From: Aspergillus flavus
Taxonomy: Eukaryota > Ascomycota > Eurotiomycetes > Eurotiales > Aspergillaceae
Length of the DNA stretch: 64,000 bases
NCBI RefSeq assembly: GCF_009017415.1
Contig: NC_092406.1
Location: 1,116,001-1,180,000, forward strand
Direction: 5' to 3'
Below are positions 35,234 through 46,232 of the stretch, piece after piece. Every line of letters starts with the position of its first letter. Position 1 is the first letter of the stretch. The notes below the pieces were generated by a model that made no database searches, was not told the DNA's origin, and saw only the letters and a program-made list of their open reading frames with translations. Made by a program: the position numbers and the translations under genes.

Positions 35234-36926
35234 TGGAAGCGGCGGAAGTCGTCGTACTCATCCAGCACGCAGGGGCGGATCGATCGCAAGTTCGGAGGAG
35301 ACTTCGGGGGCGAGTCTAGCGACAGCGGCACGTAATCAGGGGATAAGAAACAAGGAGACAAAGAATGTACAAGATCTCGAACCGATAGGTAATTGGAAGG
35401 GAAACCGATGAACCGACCGGGGTAGAAAGATCGGTGGTTGGTTGCGCCGTTCTTAATTTAATTAATTTTCTTTCTTTTTTTTTTTACCTTTCCAAAGTAC
35501 GTACGGAATAGGCCCCTAGGGAACGAGGCCGAGACCAGAGGGAAACGAACGAGCGGCAGGCCGACCGAGGAGAAAAGGAATGCACGGTAAGGGAATCAAT
35601 TGTACCTGCACCACGGAAGAGTGATCAAACAGAACCACCACCAGGAAGAACGATAGGAAAAGAAAAATCAGAAAAGAGAAGAAGAAAAAGAAAAAGAAAA
35701 AGAACAGCGATCACCCTGGAGAGGAGGTTGAGCGCAACGTTAAGATCCCACTCGATAAACCAATACTCTATCTTAACGACAAGGAAAACCCGTTTCCGGC
35801 CTTCCACTTGGCGGATGCACGCGGCACCATCTCTCGTTGGTTCATACTAATTTGAATTATCTAACTAATCACTTGTCTCTCTACAATCTCGTACAATCAA
35901 GTGAAGAGGCAAACGAGAGCTCCTCCAATGATTAATCTTTCTAGTGATTCTTGGTATCGCACCTTAGCGATAGAGCGGCATGCGGAGAGCTAAGGCATCT
36001 CAATTACGGTATCAAGACAACGTCATCCTTCCTTAGTGCGTGGGACGGATTAAAGGGTTTAAAGGGTTTAAAAGGTTCGAAGGGTGCAATTGACACGAAT
36101 CCACTCCCGATCATAGCATAAAGATACTGTTCTTGGACTAGGGATCAATCTAAGTTGTAGAGTATCATAGTGTTTGTTAATCGGAGGCTGATGAATGAGA
36201 GGGAAGAGAGAGCACGCCATCCCCGTACCCCCCCTCAATAATTCAAGGCCAATCAAGGCCAACTTTCTCTTCATGTTGTAAGACAGAGCAACGTAAGACA
36301 TCTTTTGTCAGCAATAACCTTATATGATTTGACCGTAAGAATGCGGGGTTTGTTTGGGAAAAAATGCCCGTCATACAAAAAGGGAGGAAATTCCCCCGAC
36401 CTCAGCGATTGGTATGTATGTACATAACTTTCCTTACTCGAGCTCTTCCGATGGGATGGGCGCTTGACGTGTCATATAGTAAGTACTAACGTTGTTCCTT
36501 TTTAAAGGCTCCATAACTCGTCCGCGGCGAATGAAGAGAACCCTCCATGTGACCAACTCTCATGAGCATTGACCATATAAGATAAACAATTAAGCAGATT
36601 CAGATGCCACGTTCCATCCCACAAGGTCATTAGAAGTGATGTATTGTACATGATAAGATCTTACTAACGTTTATATACCTCTCCATAGGTCTAGTTTTCG
36701 CGCTGCCTACGAAAGCGATCATGGGGGACAAAGAAACTGTACATATCAGATAACAGGGAAGAAGATACCGGGCGGGCTAGAGATCGGATGAATCCACACC
36801 GTATTAAAGTGTGTTTACAGCCCATCCATGGTCTATAGAACAGTAACACCTACCAAATGAAGAAGTTTCAATTATCTGTCTACGCCTGTCAAACCATAAC
36901 GTATATTCAACCCCAACATGCAGTAA
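35234..36926. other. BST1 upstream region and 3' flank of the MFS gene
   Basis: This 1.7 kb holds a T-run near 35471-35486, a polypurine tract with repeated GAAAAA units (about 35653-35704) and a 9-bp tandem repeat (36051-36077). Reading frames are short and not protein-like. No gene is supported. Confidence 0.55.
36051..36077. repeat. Three tandem copies of a 9-bp unit TAAAGGGTT
   Basis: Two perfect and one near-perfect copy (TAAAAGGTT) of TAAAGGGTT, followed by a further degenerate copy. It is short and resembles but does not equal a telomeric repeat array (TTAGGG). Confidence 0.75.
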
Positions 36927-38562
36927 CTAGCCTTCAATCCGGGAGACAGTGCCTTTCTCCACATCGCTCTCGGCACCTTCCCCCACCGTAGTCGTCCCAC
37001 GATGGGCGGCCACCTCCGCCATATCAGTATCATGCGCAACATCAAATTGACGGCCCAGTCGCTCCGGTCCCAAGAAGGTCACTATAATTGTGTAGGCGAA
37101 CACACAGCCCATAAAGATACAGATAACTTTCCCATACTGGTATCGATGTTTTTCCGTCTCAGTGGGTGGCAGGGGGAAGCGCTCGCCGATTGTGGATTCA
37201 ATCGTGGAACTGGCCGATGAGACCAGATTGCCCAACTGGTAGGCCGTTCCTACCGTGAAAGTGCGAATTGATCCTGGAGACAGCTCCATCAAATGGATGG
37301 GGATCACCCCCCATGCGCCCTGCACGCAGAACTGCTCAAAGAACGCCGCAGCCATGACGTTGGTCGAGGTGACGAAGGTGTAGGGGTATAGAAGCGCACC
37401 ACCGACGATGCTGATCACGATGATAGAAAACCGACGCCCAAAGATCTGACTCGCCCAACCACACAGCGTCCCACCGGTGAGAGCGCCTAGGTTAGCGACA
37501 ACTTGAGTAACGGTCACTGCATTGGCAGAGAAGCTAAACTCGCTTTTCAAAAGGGTCGGATAAAGGTCTTGGGATCCGTGCGACTACACGAACAAAGATG
37601 TTAGGGGGATTCTCAAACTAGGTCATCCAGAGCATGGGCTTACCATGAAGTTGAAACCCGCCATCAGCAAAACGAGGTAAATAAGGAGCAACCAATGCCG
37701 CTTCAGAGCTGTTTTGCCTTCTGCGATAAAGGATGACGCTACTCCACCTCGGACCTCTTCTCGTGTAGCCTGCCGTTGAAGGAATGTATTGGTTTCCGGC
37801 AGACACAATCGGAATAGAATAATCAGAACGGGAGGGCAGGCGCCAAACCAATACAGCGGTCTCCATCCGTGAGGAGTGGTATCGACTAATCCTCGCGCGA
37901 ATGCAGTGGCCAGCAGGTAACCGAATGCGTACCCCTGTTGGAGCAGGCCGGACACGATGCCTCGCGCTTCCAAGGGACAATCCTCGAGCGCCGTTGCCGC
38001 TGCATTTCCATAGAGACCGCCCATTGCAATCCCGAAGAGAGCGCGGCAAGCTAAGAACTGCTTGTAGGTCTGGCAAAAACCAGTGCCCAACTCCAACACA
38101 ATGAAGAGGACGTTATTGATAACAAACGGCCATTTTCGACCCCAGCGATCAGAGGCAATTCCGAAGGTGATGGCTCCCACGGATCGAAGCATGAGTACGA
38201 GGGTAATTCCCCAGGTGATATCGGAAACGGATTTATCGAAGGCCTCTGCCAATTGAGAAGTTGTTAGAGAAACCGTGAAGAAATCAAATGCATCCCAGGA
38301 CCAGCCTAGAAACGCGACCTAGAGGCGGTTAACTGTGCCCAGCAAAGCTTAAAGTCGGCGGACGCACTGTGAAGAAAAGCCATTGCTGTCTATTGAGAAG
38401 AGCAAGCGCCTTAAATGGATTAGGAGCGGGATTCATCGGTGGTACCAGCGTCGGCAATCTTGTCCAGAGATACCTTCCTATGCTCATGTGTTCCATCTCA
38501 TCGTTATCTGGTGGCGGAGTGTGGTTGCCGCCAGGGCGTTTTTCATGAGCTTCTGCCCCCAT
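36927..38562 (-). CDS. MFS carboxylate transporter, JEN family
   Basis: There are three exons: 38562..38368, 38318..37644 and 37583..36927 (introns 49 and 60 bp), giving 508 residues. The hydrophilic N-terminus is followed by about twelve transmembrane segments. The MFS signature between TM2 and TM3 is FGIASDRWGRKW. The second splice join creates NFMSHGSQDLYPT, matching the JEN-family signature (H-G-S-Q-D-x-x-x-T) in TM7 that determines carboxylate transport. JEN carriers are proton symporters at the plasma membrane for lactate, pyruvate, succinate or malate and are usually glucose-repressed. The C-terminus is acidic (EGAESDVEKG). Mono- versus dicarboxylate preference cannot be told by eye. 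Confidence 0.9.
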
Positions 38563-40485
38563 GGTGAAAGAAGCCAGCCAGGCAGCATAAGAAACGACAG
38601 AAGATATTAAAGAAGTCGCGTATAGGAAAATGAGACTGGATCGGTGGGAAGCTGGGGAAAAGGGAAAAGAAAAAAAAAGAAATTCTTTCCAGAAAAGCGA
38701 GGGAGTGAGAGAGATCTCCGATTTAAATCTCCGACAGGGCCCGTAACAGAAGGATTCAGGGCTCTGCGCCCAAAATACTGCTAAGGAGGGGCCCCGCAGA
38801 ATTTCCTTTCCATCCTTGTCACCGGGATGGTTGCCGATCGTCGACCTCGGGATGAGGTTGTAAAAGACTTGTGGTGACGCTTGGGGAGCCTATTTCCTAT
38901 TCAAGAGCATGGAAGTCTTGTGGAACAGATGACCCGTGGATTGCAAAACGGGAAGAGGACAGTAGTCCGAGTTATGAAATGCATACTCCTTGCGCGAAAA
39001 AAAACCAATATCTGGCTCCATGCATGATGGCTCGGATCATCATGGACTCAATCATCTGACGGGTAGGCTCAGCTCACCCATGGATTGATCTCTGTCTTTA
39101 GTACCCGTCACATCGCCAAGCTTTTACTCCAGACCGTGCCAAGTCCTCTCCACGTTTTCATCTTAATCTCCAGATTTTCGGTATTCGTGTAGTCGGATGT
39201 ATGTCGTTCTCCAGTTTGATACCATTTTAATCGCCTCTCACCCTTCCTTTTCTTTTTTGGTTATCTCAACGGTACCGATACGCACGCCCTTCTCCTTCCA
39301 ATTCCGATACCGCCACCGGCGTCAAAGAGAACCAACTAGCTGGGGGGTTCGGTGCTTACTCCCTAGCCATGGTCCTCGCCGCGGGGTACGAGCTCACTAG
39401 CGGATTTAGTCATTCCAGTCAACCATTTAGTCCACACAACCAAGGATAAAGAGCTCACTTTGATTGATCGGCTTTATCCCACGAGACCCATCCGCACAGC
39501 ATATCGGCCTTGGCCCGACCGGATTGGAGAGTTTCCCACAACGGCATGCACATATGCGGTCACAATCAAAACAGCTTCTCAGCTACCGGAATGGTTGCAG
39601 TCCAAAGCCACTCGCATGTTGAGGACACTGTATGTGCCATGTGATACGACGGCATTTGCTTCCCGAAGCGCACGGGTATATGTATCATTTCGTGGTCCAA
39701 ACTTACTACTGTACTCGGCTAGGCACATGTCTTAACGGAACAGCCGAAGTATATTTCTTTTCTTTAGACCCAACTCTTGTTTCCCGCCCAGAACCTCTTA
39801 ATCCCTCTTGGCTTTGTCTTGCCCAGCCGGCCCAGCCGGGGGGGAAAGCTTTTCCGGACAACTTCGTGTTCGCACACAATCCCGAGGTTTATGCTACGGT
39901 GCGTACTTGAGTTACATCACTTTTTTAAGTCTAGTGGAAGAGCACTAATTTGATCATGCTTCGGCTAGTGGATTAGGGTTGCGTAGATTTTATCTTTGCC
40001 TGTCAATGATGCTATCAGTTTCTTTGTCCCCAACCCTGGAGGACATGACTCAAGATCATCGCTTTATACAGTTGGTGGTTGGTACCAACCACTCGGGACT
40101 CTATGTGACCTAATGCCAAGCGACAGGCCACGATGTGATACCACGTCGTTGGTCGCAAACCGGATTAATAAAGACTGTTAAGATGCCGATCTGCATTTCC
40201 GCCAAACCGTAGCATGCATTCGTGTTTGGACGTTATGCGCACTTCATGTGACACAACGGGAACCATATTACGGCACAATATAACTCTCGTGTTGGTATTT
40301 CAGTTGGATGGAGAGAGAAAAAGTGCTTGTAGTGAGCTAAGTCACTTAACTTTCCAAGAATTTAGATCAACACATGGTCCCTCAGATTACCTACAGGCTA
40401 TACCAGGTGACGCCAGGCGAAGGAGTGCGCGAGCCTGGATTGTATAAAAGAATTCACAATATAAACTGCGTTGTTCCGGAATGAA
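38563..40485. other. Upstream region of the MFS gene; no gene seen
   Basis: About 1.9 kb lies between the MFS start and the 3' end of the P450 gene. A purine-rich stretch lies just upstream of the MFS gene (38650-38710). Only short frames occur, none with a recognisable motif. Confidence 0.55.
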
Positions 40486-42338
40486 CTATATAGCACGTTT
40501 TTGAAAGTGTACTTGGATGTCCTTTGCCATGTAGATAGAAAAATGTTCCCTCATGCTTCTCTCGAGGGCTCGTCCATCGTCGCCAGGTGGTAGTTCCATA
40601 TCAAAAGTTGTTATTAGTCGAGCAATGGTTGCTCGGATATTCATGAGGGCTAGGGGCTTGCCAACGCAGGTGTAAGGCCCTGACAATATCAGCTGATCTC
40701 TTATGATTGGGAAAATTCATCAGTTTACGTACCTGTTGTGAATGGGGCAAAGGCAGACCTCTCTTTGATCATTTTGGGATACAAGTACCATCGCTCGGGG
40801 ATAAAGTTTTGGGCGTTTTGGTAGACACTCTCGGCTAGGATAGAAGGTTCATCAACCAAAAATAACATCGAACTGCTCTGAACGAGAGTTGCTTACATCG
40901 GCCAATAACCCACTGCGGGCAAGATACATTCATGTTCCCTGGCACATGCGTGCCGTCGATGTTGATCCCTTCTGGTGGCGTCTTTCGCGGGATGTAGCTC
41001 GGGACCGGGGAGTGTATGCGAAGTGTCTCGTTGATAACACCATTTAGATGTTTCAGGATTGCGAGGCTCTCCTGGGTATATTCTCCGTTCGGGTCGGTAG
41101 TGCAACTGATTAACTCGGTCCGGAGTTTCTGAACCTCCCCTGGACGACGGGCCAATTCGTATATGATTGTGGTCAAAGTCGTTGCCGTAGTGTCCCTATC
41201 GGTGTTGGTTAGATTGTTCACAGAGCCAGATGTACTAGAGATCGACTTACCCTCCTGCGTTGATAATCAGAGACGCATCTCCGAGCAGTACATTGAACTC
41301 GTCAGGTGTTGGTGCCCGTCCTTTCAGCGGTTCGAGCAGACACGCACTGATATCAGGTATTTCCTGCTTCGTCTAGTCCCATTAACATGGTTGCCCAGTG
41401 GACGGACTGTCATTTCATCTTACCGCCATCCTCATCTTGAAGAGTTGACCCCAGTATTCATTGAACTTCCAGAATGCCTTGGTGGTGCCTGGAATAGATA
41501 ACAGTAGTCGGAAGAACCATATTGGCATCAAATACTCCATAGGCTTAAGCATACTGTGTATCATCAAAATGGCCCAATGGGACTCACTTTTCACCAGCAT
41601 GTCGAAACTTTGGCCGAATGCCAGGTCGCCCATTACATCATAGCCATACCAGGTGAACAAGGTATTAATATTAACGGGCTTGCTGTCTTCCATCGATTTT
41701 ATCTGGTTAATAAGCTTCTGCCTGTACACCTGTATCCGCTTTTCATATCCATGTAGGGCACGGTCAGTAAAGCCTGGGGTCCAGGTACGGCGATGTTTGT
41801 CGTGGGCAGCCCTATTACGGTGCGAGTGAAGCGATCTCAGGGGTGCGGAGCTATCGTACCACGCACTCTTGGTACACGCAGATTTGAAGCCGTAGATGGT
41901 GTTAACGGCTTTAGGATGGATGATTGAGAGATCGGATGGCCCCACCCGGACAAAGTCACCGTACTCATTGTGCAGGTCGGCAAGCTTGCGATAGAGAGTC
42001 TTGTGGCGAAGTTGAACTGATAACCAGAATACAGAAACCCTTGACAGAAAGGGCCCAGGGAAATGCCGAAGAGGGTGATATAAAAGACGGTACAGCACAA
42101 GGCTGCTGTATAGACCAAGTAAATGAGTGAAGATTAGGTACAAGGATCTATAACTCGCCGAATGAACAGGGAGTTCTTCCACAAGGTAGAGAAAGGCTGC
42201 GACGCCAATGAAGGATCCAAAATAGCCATAAATGTACCTAGCTGGATATAGATGGTGCTCACCAATACGGAAGTAAAGTATATGGATCAAGATGCCGAGG
42301 GCAAAGGCGTACAGTGTCGGCTTTTCCTTGATATCCAT
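40486..42338 (-). CDS. Cytochrome P450 monooxygenase
   Basis: There are five exons: 42338..41424, 41363..41251, 41195..40897, 40834..40733 and 40679..40486 (introns 60, 55, 62 and 53 bp), giving 540 residues. Three hydrophobic N-terminal segments precede the proline-rich hinge [11 protein letters not shown]. The I-helix oxygen-binding motif is AGGDTT (about 341-346, created by the second join), ExxR is ETLR (399-402), then the PERW region and the heme loop [11 protein letters not shown] with Cys481, whose Gly is split by the last intron. It is an ER-bound class II enzyme needing P450 reductase. The overall look resembles fungal CYP67/tryprostatin-hydroxylase-like P450s with long N-terminal anchors. 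The substrate is unknown, and no synthase gene is adjacent. Confidence 0.92.
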
Positions 42339-44067
42339 GATGTAGTTTGGGAGCAGCGTGTGGTGTGACTACATTTGGAGGGGCAGATCACTTTCAAATA
42401 CCTAAATTATGATCCAAATCAGCTGATAATCTTGCTTTCGGAGCGTATAATTTGAAAACGGAAGCTTAACTACGTCAGACACCGTCGTATAGTCTTGTCT
42501 TACGAGCAACTTTCTGTGGAACATATGTTCGGCTGCAAAATACTAGTAGTGGCACATCCGTATACTGTGTGCCGCTCCGGTAGAAAGGAAACCCTATCTT
42601 CGGCATCACGCAAAAGGAAAGGCGATCAATGTATAGTTCAGTATCATCGGTAATAGACGTACCTCGGGGTGCATTCCGCAGCGTGTATGCATCGCGCGGA
42701 GTCTGTCTTTTACAAAGCTTGGTTACCGAACCCCAAAGCTCAACCTGAGCAGCTTGGGTTTAACCAAGTCACCAAGCGCTACACAAAGCGTATGTGAGTA
42801 TTTTTAGTCTTTTAGCTGCATGACGCTTCTTTCCTTTAGCTTACTATAACCTTATTCATGGAGAAATTAATTAGCATTGGTGACACAGGAGGCCGAGCAA
42901 ACGAGATACAGACCTGTGAGGAGGTCGGAGCTTTTGAATGTGCTTCTCCCGCAGCAGTGAAATATGGGATATCCATGAGGTTGCCCAGGGCGTTTTACTG
43001 AGGTCGGGAGATGAGTACCGAGATACAGGTATATATAAAAATCTGATCATCCCAGGTTCGACTTAAAAACAGACGATGCCTATGTATCGTCGAATGAGTC
43101 AAGGAGGTGAGTATCTGCAGTCGGGTCGCTTTGAATTACACTACGAACACATCCTTATAACTACTGACACCATCTTTTTCTTTTCAATCTCCACTGATGC
43201 TAAGTCTGGGAATGATTCAATGATAGGTGCGTCCAGGTTTGCCTCATTTGGGAAAGGCACTCCTCGTGACTCGCATCCTCTTCTTCCCAATTTCATCCAT
43301 CCATCTTTCTTCCTACATCATCATCTTCCATCTTCCATCCACCCCAGTTCATCGGAAATAACATCATCAACGCTTATATGTTACTTCAAAAGACCTATAT
43401 AATCGACAATTACTGATTTGGCTGGGATCTAATCAAGCACCCTCTAAGGTTACCAAGTGGACATAGCCCGTCATGGTACCCTATAGAGCTGGAGTGTAGA
43501 CAGGTTGATTTAGCGTCATACTTACATTTCTACGCTGTGACAGGTATTATCCACCATAGTGGCCCGATACAACATGATTCTTAACTAACAGAATAGGAAG
43601 TTATGTGACAAATTCTCCGAAACTACTACGTTTCTTGGTACGAACGGCGAGCATATCCCGAGCGATGCTATTTTCCACCAATCACCAGATCTCGACCGTC
43701 ACCTTCGAAGCCTAGAGATACCTTGTTGCTTGGAGTCTTGGCTACCAAGCAATATTGGTCCCAATAGCCTGTGATTCAGCCTAAATGTATCGTTTATCCG
43801 ATATGGCTTTCAGATCGTCACGCATCAGAGAAGTTGACACGAAACTTTACCTCGCATACCTGAAGCCAAGATGCAAAAGAATCGCTCATGCCAGCATGTA
43901 TTTTGCCGTTAGGGCAGGAGATCTCGGGGTTTATTAAGATGGCTGCTGTATACCATGTCAATTAACCTGTAAGTTTACTCCTACTCACTAGAAATTGCTG
44001 GAGGCCGACAAGTCTCCAAGAACCCATACCCATCGCTTATCGGACCAGGTTAGAGAAAACTTCTATA
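42339..44067. other. Intergenic region between divergent P450 and GH5 genes
   Basis: The region is AT-rich with one strong TATA box (TATATATAAAAA near 43030-43041) followed 35 bp later by an ATG and an open frame to 43402. That frame has low-complexity, Ser/Pro/His-rich content and is listed separately as doubtful. Otherwise nothing is recognised. Confidence 0.5.
43076..43402 (+). CDS. Doubtful small ORF downstream of a TATA box
   Basis: The frame encodes 108 residues, or about 60 if a GTGAGT...GATAG intron within it is removed; both versions keep the same frame. It begins MPMYRRMSQGG and ends in a Ser/Pro/His/Phe-rich stretch that looks like translated pyrimidine-rich noncoding DNA. The only positive evidence is the consensus TATA box 35 bp upstream. 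I do not recognise it. It could be the 5' leader of a longer noncoding transcript or of the GH5 mRNA. Confidence 0.15.
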   Translation: MPMYRRMSQGGEYLQSGRFELHYEHILITTDTIFFFSISTDAKSGNDSMIGASRFASFGKGTPRDSHPLLPNFIHPSFFLHHHLPSSIHPSSSEITSSTLICYFKRPI

Positions 44068-45693
44068 ATGTCTTCCGGGATCTTGAAAGTTAAAGGCAAC
44101 AAAATTGTCGATAACGACGGCAATGAAGTCCTCCTTCGGGGTGCAGCCATCGGAGGATGGATGAAGTACGTCAGCCCCAGTGACTTCTGGCATCGCAACT
44201 TATTATACTAATACCATGGCCTTTCCAGTATGGAAAACTTCATTACCGGATATCCAGGCCACGAGTCGCAACACCGTACTGCAATGAAGAAGGTTCTAGG
44301 GCCAGAGAAATATGAGTTCTTCTTTGACAGATGGCTGGAATATTTCTTCACTGAGGCAGATGCCAAGTTCTTTGCCGGACTGGGATTGAACTGTATTCGG
44401 ATCCCCTTCAACTACCGACATCTAGAAGATGATATGAATCCGCGTGTGCTTAAGGAGTCCGGATTTAAACATTTGGATCGGGTGGTAGACTTGGTAGGCT
44501 CTCTCGTGGGACCGATATCATTTGCATTGTTCAAAGAAACAACACTCACTTTTAATCATGAGAACAGTGCTCAAAGCAGAATATCTACACCATACTGGAC
44601 ATGCACACAGCACCTGGAGGCCAAAATGGTGACTGGCATTCAGATAACTTCACCAGCTACGCTGCGTTCTGGGACTACAAGGATCACCAGGACAGAACAG
44701 TATGGCTATGGGAACAGATTGCGGCTAGATACAGGTCTAACCCGTGGGTCGCCGGGTATAATCCTCTTAACGAACCGTGCGACCCCGAGCATGTTAGACT
44801 CCCTGCATTTTACGAGAGGGTCGAGAAGGCTATCCGTGCCGTTGACCCAGACCATATTCTATGGCTAGATGGCAATACGTTTGCCATGGAGTGGAAAGGC
44901 TTTGACAAGGTCCTTCCTAACTGTGTTTATTCGATCCATGATTACGCTGTATGCTTGCCTTCTCATTTCCCCGTTTCTTACACTCTACCCCGGAACAAAC
45001 GCTAACGTTAGCAATGAAACGAAGTCAATGGGCTTTCCAACAGGCGAACGTTATAAGGGCACAGCCGAGCAAAACGCTCATCTAGAACGCACTTATCTCC
45101 GCAAAGTCCAACCTCTGAACGAGAAAGGCACAGCAATCTGGAACGGCGAATTCGGCCCCGTCTATGCGGACCCTCGCGCCGATGCAGAAGCCTCAACGAT
45201 CAACCAAGAACGCTACAATCTCCTCGGCGAGCAGCTCCGCATCTATGATAAATACAACATTCACTGGTCCATCTGGCTATACAAAGACATTGGGCTCCAA
45301 GGCATGATCTACACAAGCCCAGATAGCAAATGGAATAAGACCATTCAACCTTTCCTAGAGAAGAAGAATCACTTCTGGCTGGATTGTTGGGGAAGACGGC
45401 CTAGTGCTGAGCCTGAAGCCGCGTTGAAACCGCTTGTTGAATGGATTGACAAGGTCAGTCCTCAAGCGAAGGAGACATATCCTACGCCGTGGAATACAGA
45501 GAGGCATTTACTACGGAATGTGTTCCAGACGTTTTTGGCGGCATCTTTTGCGGATGAGTTTGCGGAGTTGTTCCGTGGCATGAACGAAGCAGAACTAGAT
45601 TCTTTAGCGCGGAGCTTCCATTTTGAGGAGTGCGTGCAGCGGGATGGGCTAAATGAGATCCTGAGAGAACATGCTCATGCTCGCCAGGCTTAA
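44068..45693 (+). CDS. GH5 glucan 1,3-beta-glucosidase-like enzyme, intracellular (Exg3-like)
   Basis: There are four exons: 44068..44165, 44229..44493, 44568..44948 and 45025..45693 (introns 63, 74 and 76 bp), giving 470 residues. The third acceptor is AAG at 45022-45024, preceded by a CTAAC branch site at 45002-45006; it gives HDYASMGFPTGERY. Glycoside hydrolase family 5 features are LRGAAIGGWMN, GLNCIRIPFNYRH, the acid/base Glu190 in NPLNEP and the nucleophile Glu290 in WNGEFGP. There is no signal peptide, so the enzyme is probably cytosolic. This agrees with fission yeast Exg3, a GH5 beta-1,3-glucosidase that stays inside the cell. Another GH5 specificity, such as glycolipid cleavage, is possible. 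Confidence 0.85.
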
Positions 45694-46232
45694 CTGAGAT
45701 ACTATGTTTGGGAGTAGGTATACCTTGTGATTCAAGAGCCACGTATAGTGTACGGAGTATACCAGATGATATCAAGTTTCATAGCTGGAATCTGAATTGT
45801 ATTGAAAAGTAAATCAATGACTTCCATAAAGCCATTTATTCCAATTAAAGCAAACCCAACCTGCTCAGTAGCAAGTACAAGGCAGAATAATAATGCTGCC
45901 CCAAGTTTAGTAGATATATGTCTCCCATAACCGAGGGGACAATATAACCTTACCAAACATATATCTATAGATACAACAAAAGCATAACACCATGCAAAAC
46001 CCATTATATGTGCTGTTAGGGTATCTGTAAATACAGACATTGATGCATAAACGTACAAGATGCTCAACACCAAGCTCCATCTGAACTAACGCTCGTTTGT
46101 ACCAAACCCAAAGACAATCAGATACCATGAAAAAGAAAATGTTCGTTATCTCGCAGCGATTTCAAAGAAGGGAGCATTCTCTGAAAAGCTGGCTCATATG
46201 TGATGTATGAATTTCGTATGTCGTAGATGGTG
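45694..46232. other. Intergenic region between convergent genes, with a hydrophobic orphan frame
   Basis: These are the AT-rich 3' flanks of the GH5 gene and the MBF gene. One TACGGAGTA lies at 45751-45759. A minus-strand hydrophobic open frame (46073..45732) covers much of the region and is described separately. Confidence 0.5.
45732..46073 (-). pseudogene. Hydrophobic orphan ORF, possible remnant of a membrane protein
   Basis: This frame of 113 residues has at least two long hydrophobic stretches (AHIMGFAWCYAFVVSIDI and LGAALLFCLVLATEQVGFALIG) separated by a short loop. It has no recognisable family motif. The pattern faintly recalls N-terminal segments of fungal wax-synthase-like membrane proteins, but this is memory of composition, not an alignment. 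T-rich noncoding DNA can also give hydrophobic frames, and the region must hold 3' UTRs of both neighbours. Confidence 0.2.

Noticed and set aside
36051..36077. Interstitial telomeric repeat
   Set aside because: The unit TAAAGGGTT differs from TTAGGG and occurs only three times, in an ordinary intergenic region.
36927..45693. Secondary-metabolite gene cluster around the P450
   Set aside because: No polyketide synthase, NRPS, terpene cyclase, prenyltransferase or pathway regulator is nearby; only a JEN carrier and a GH5 enzyme flank it.
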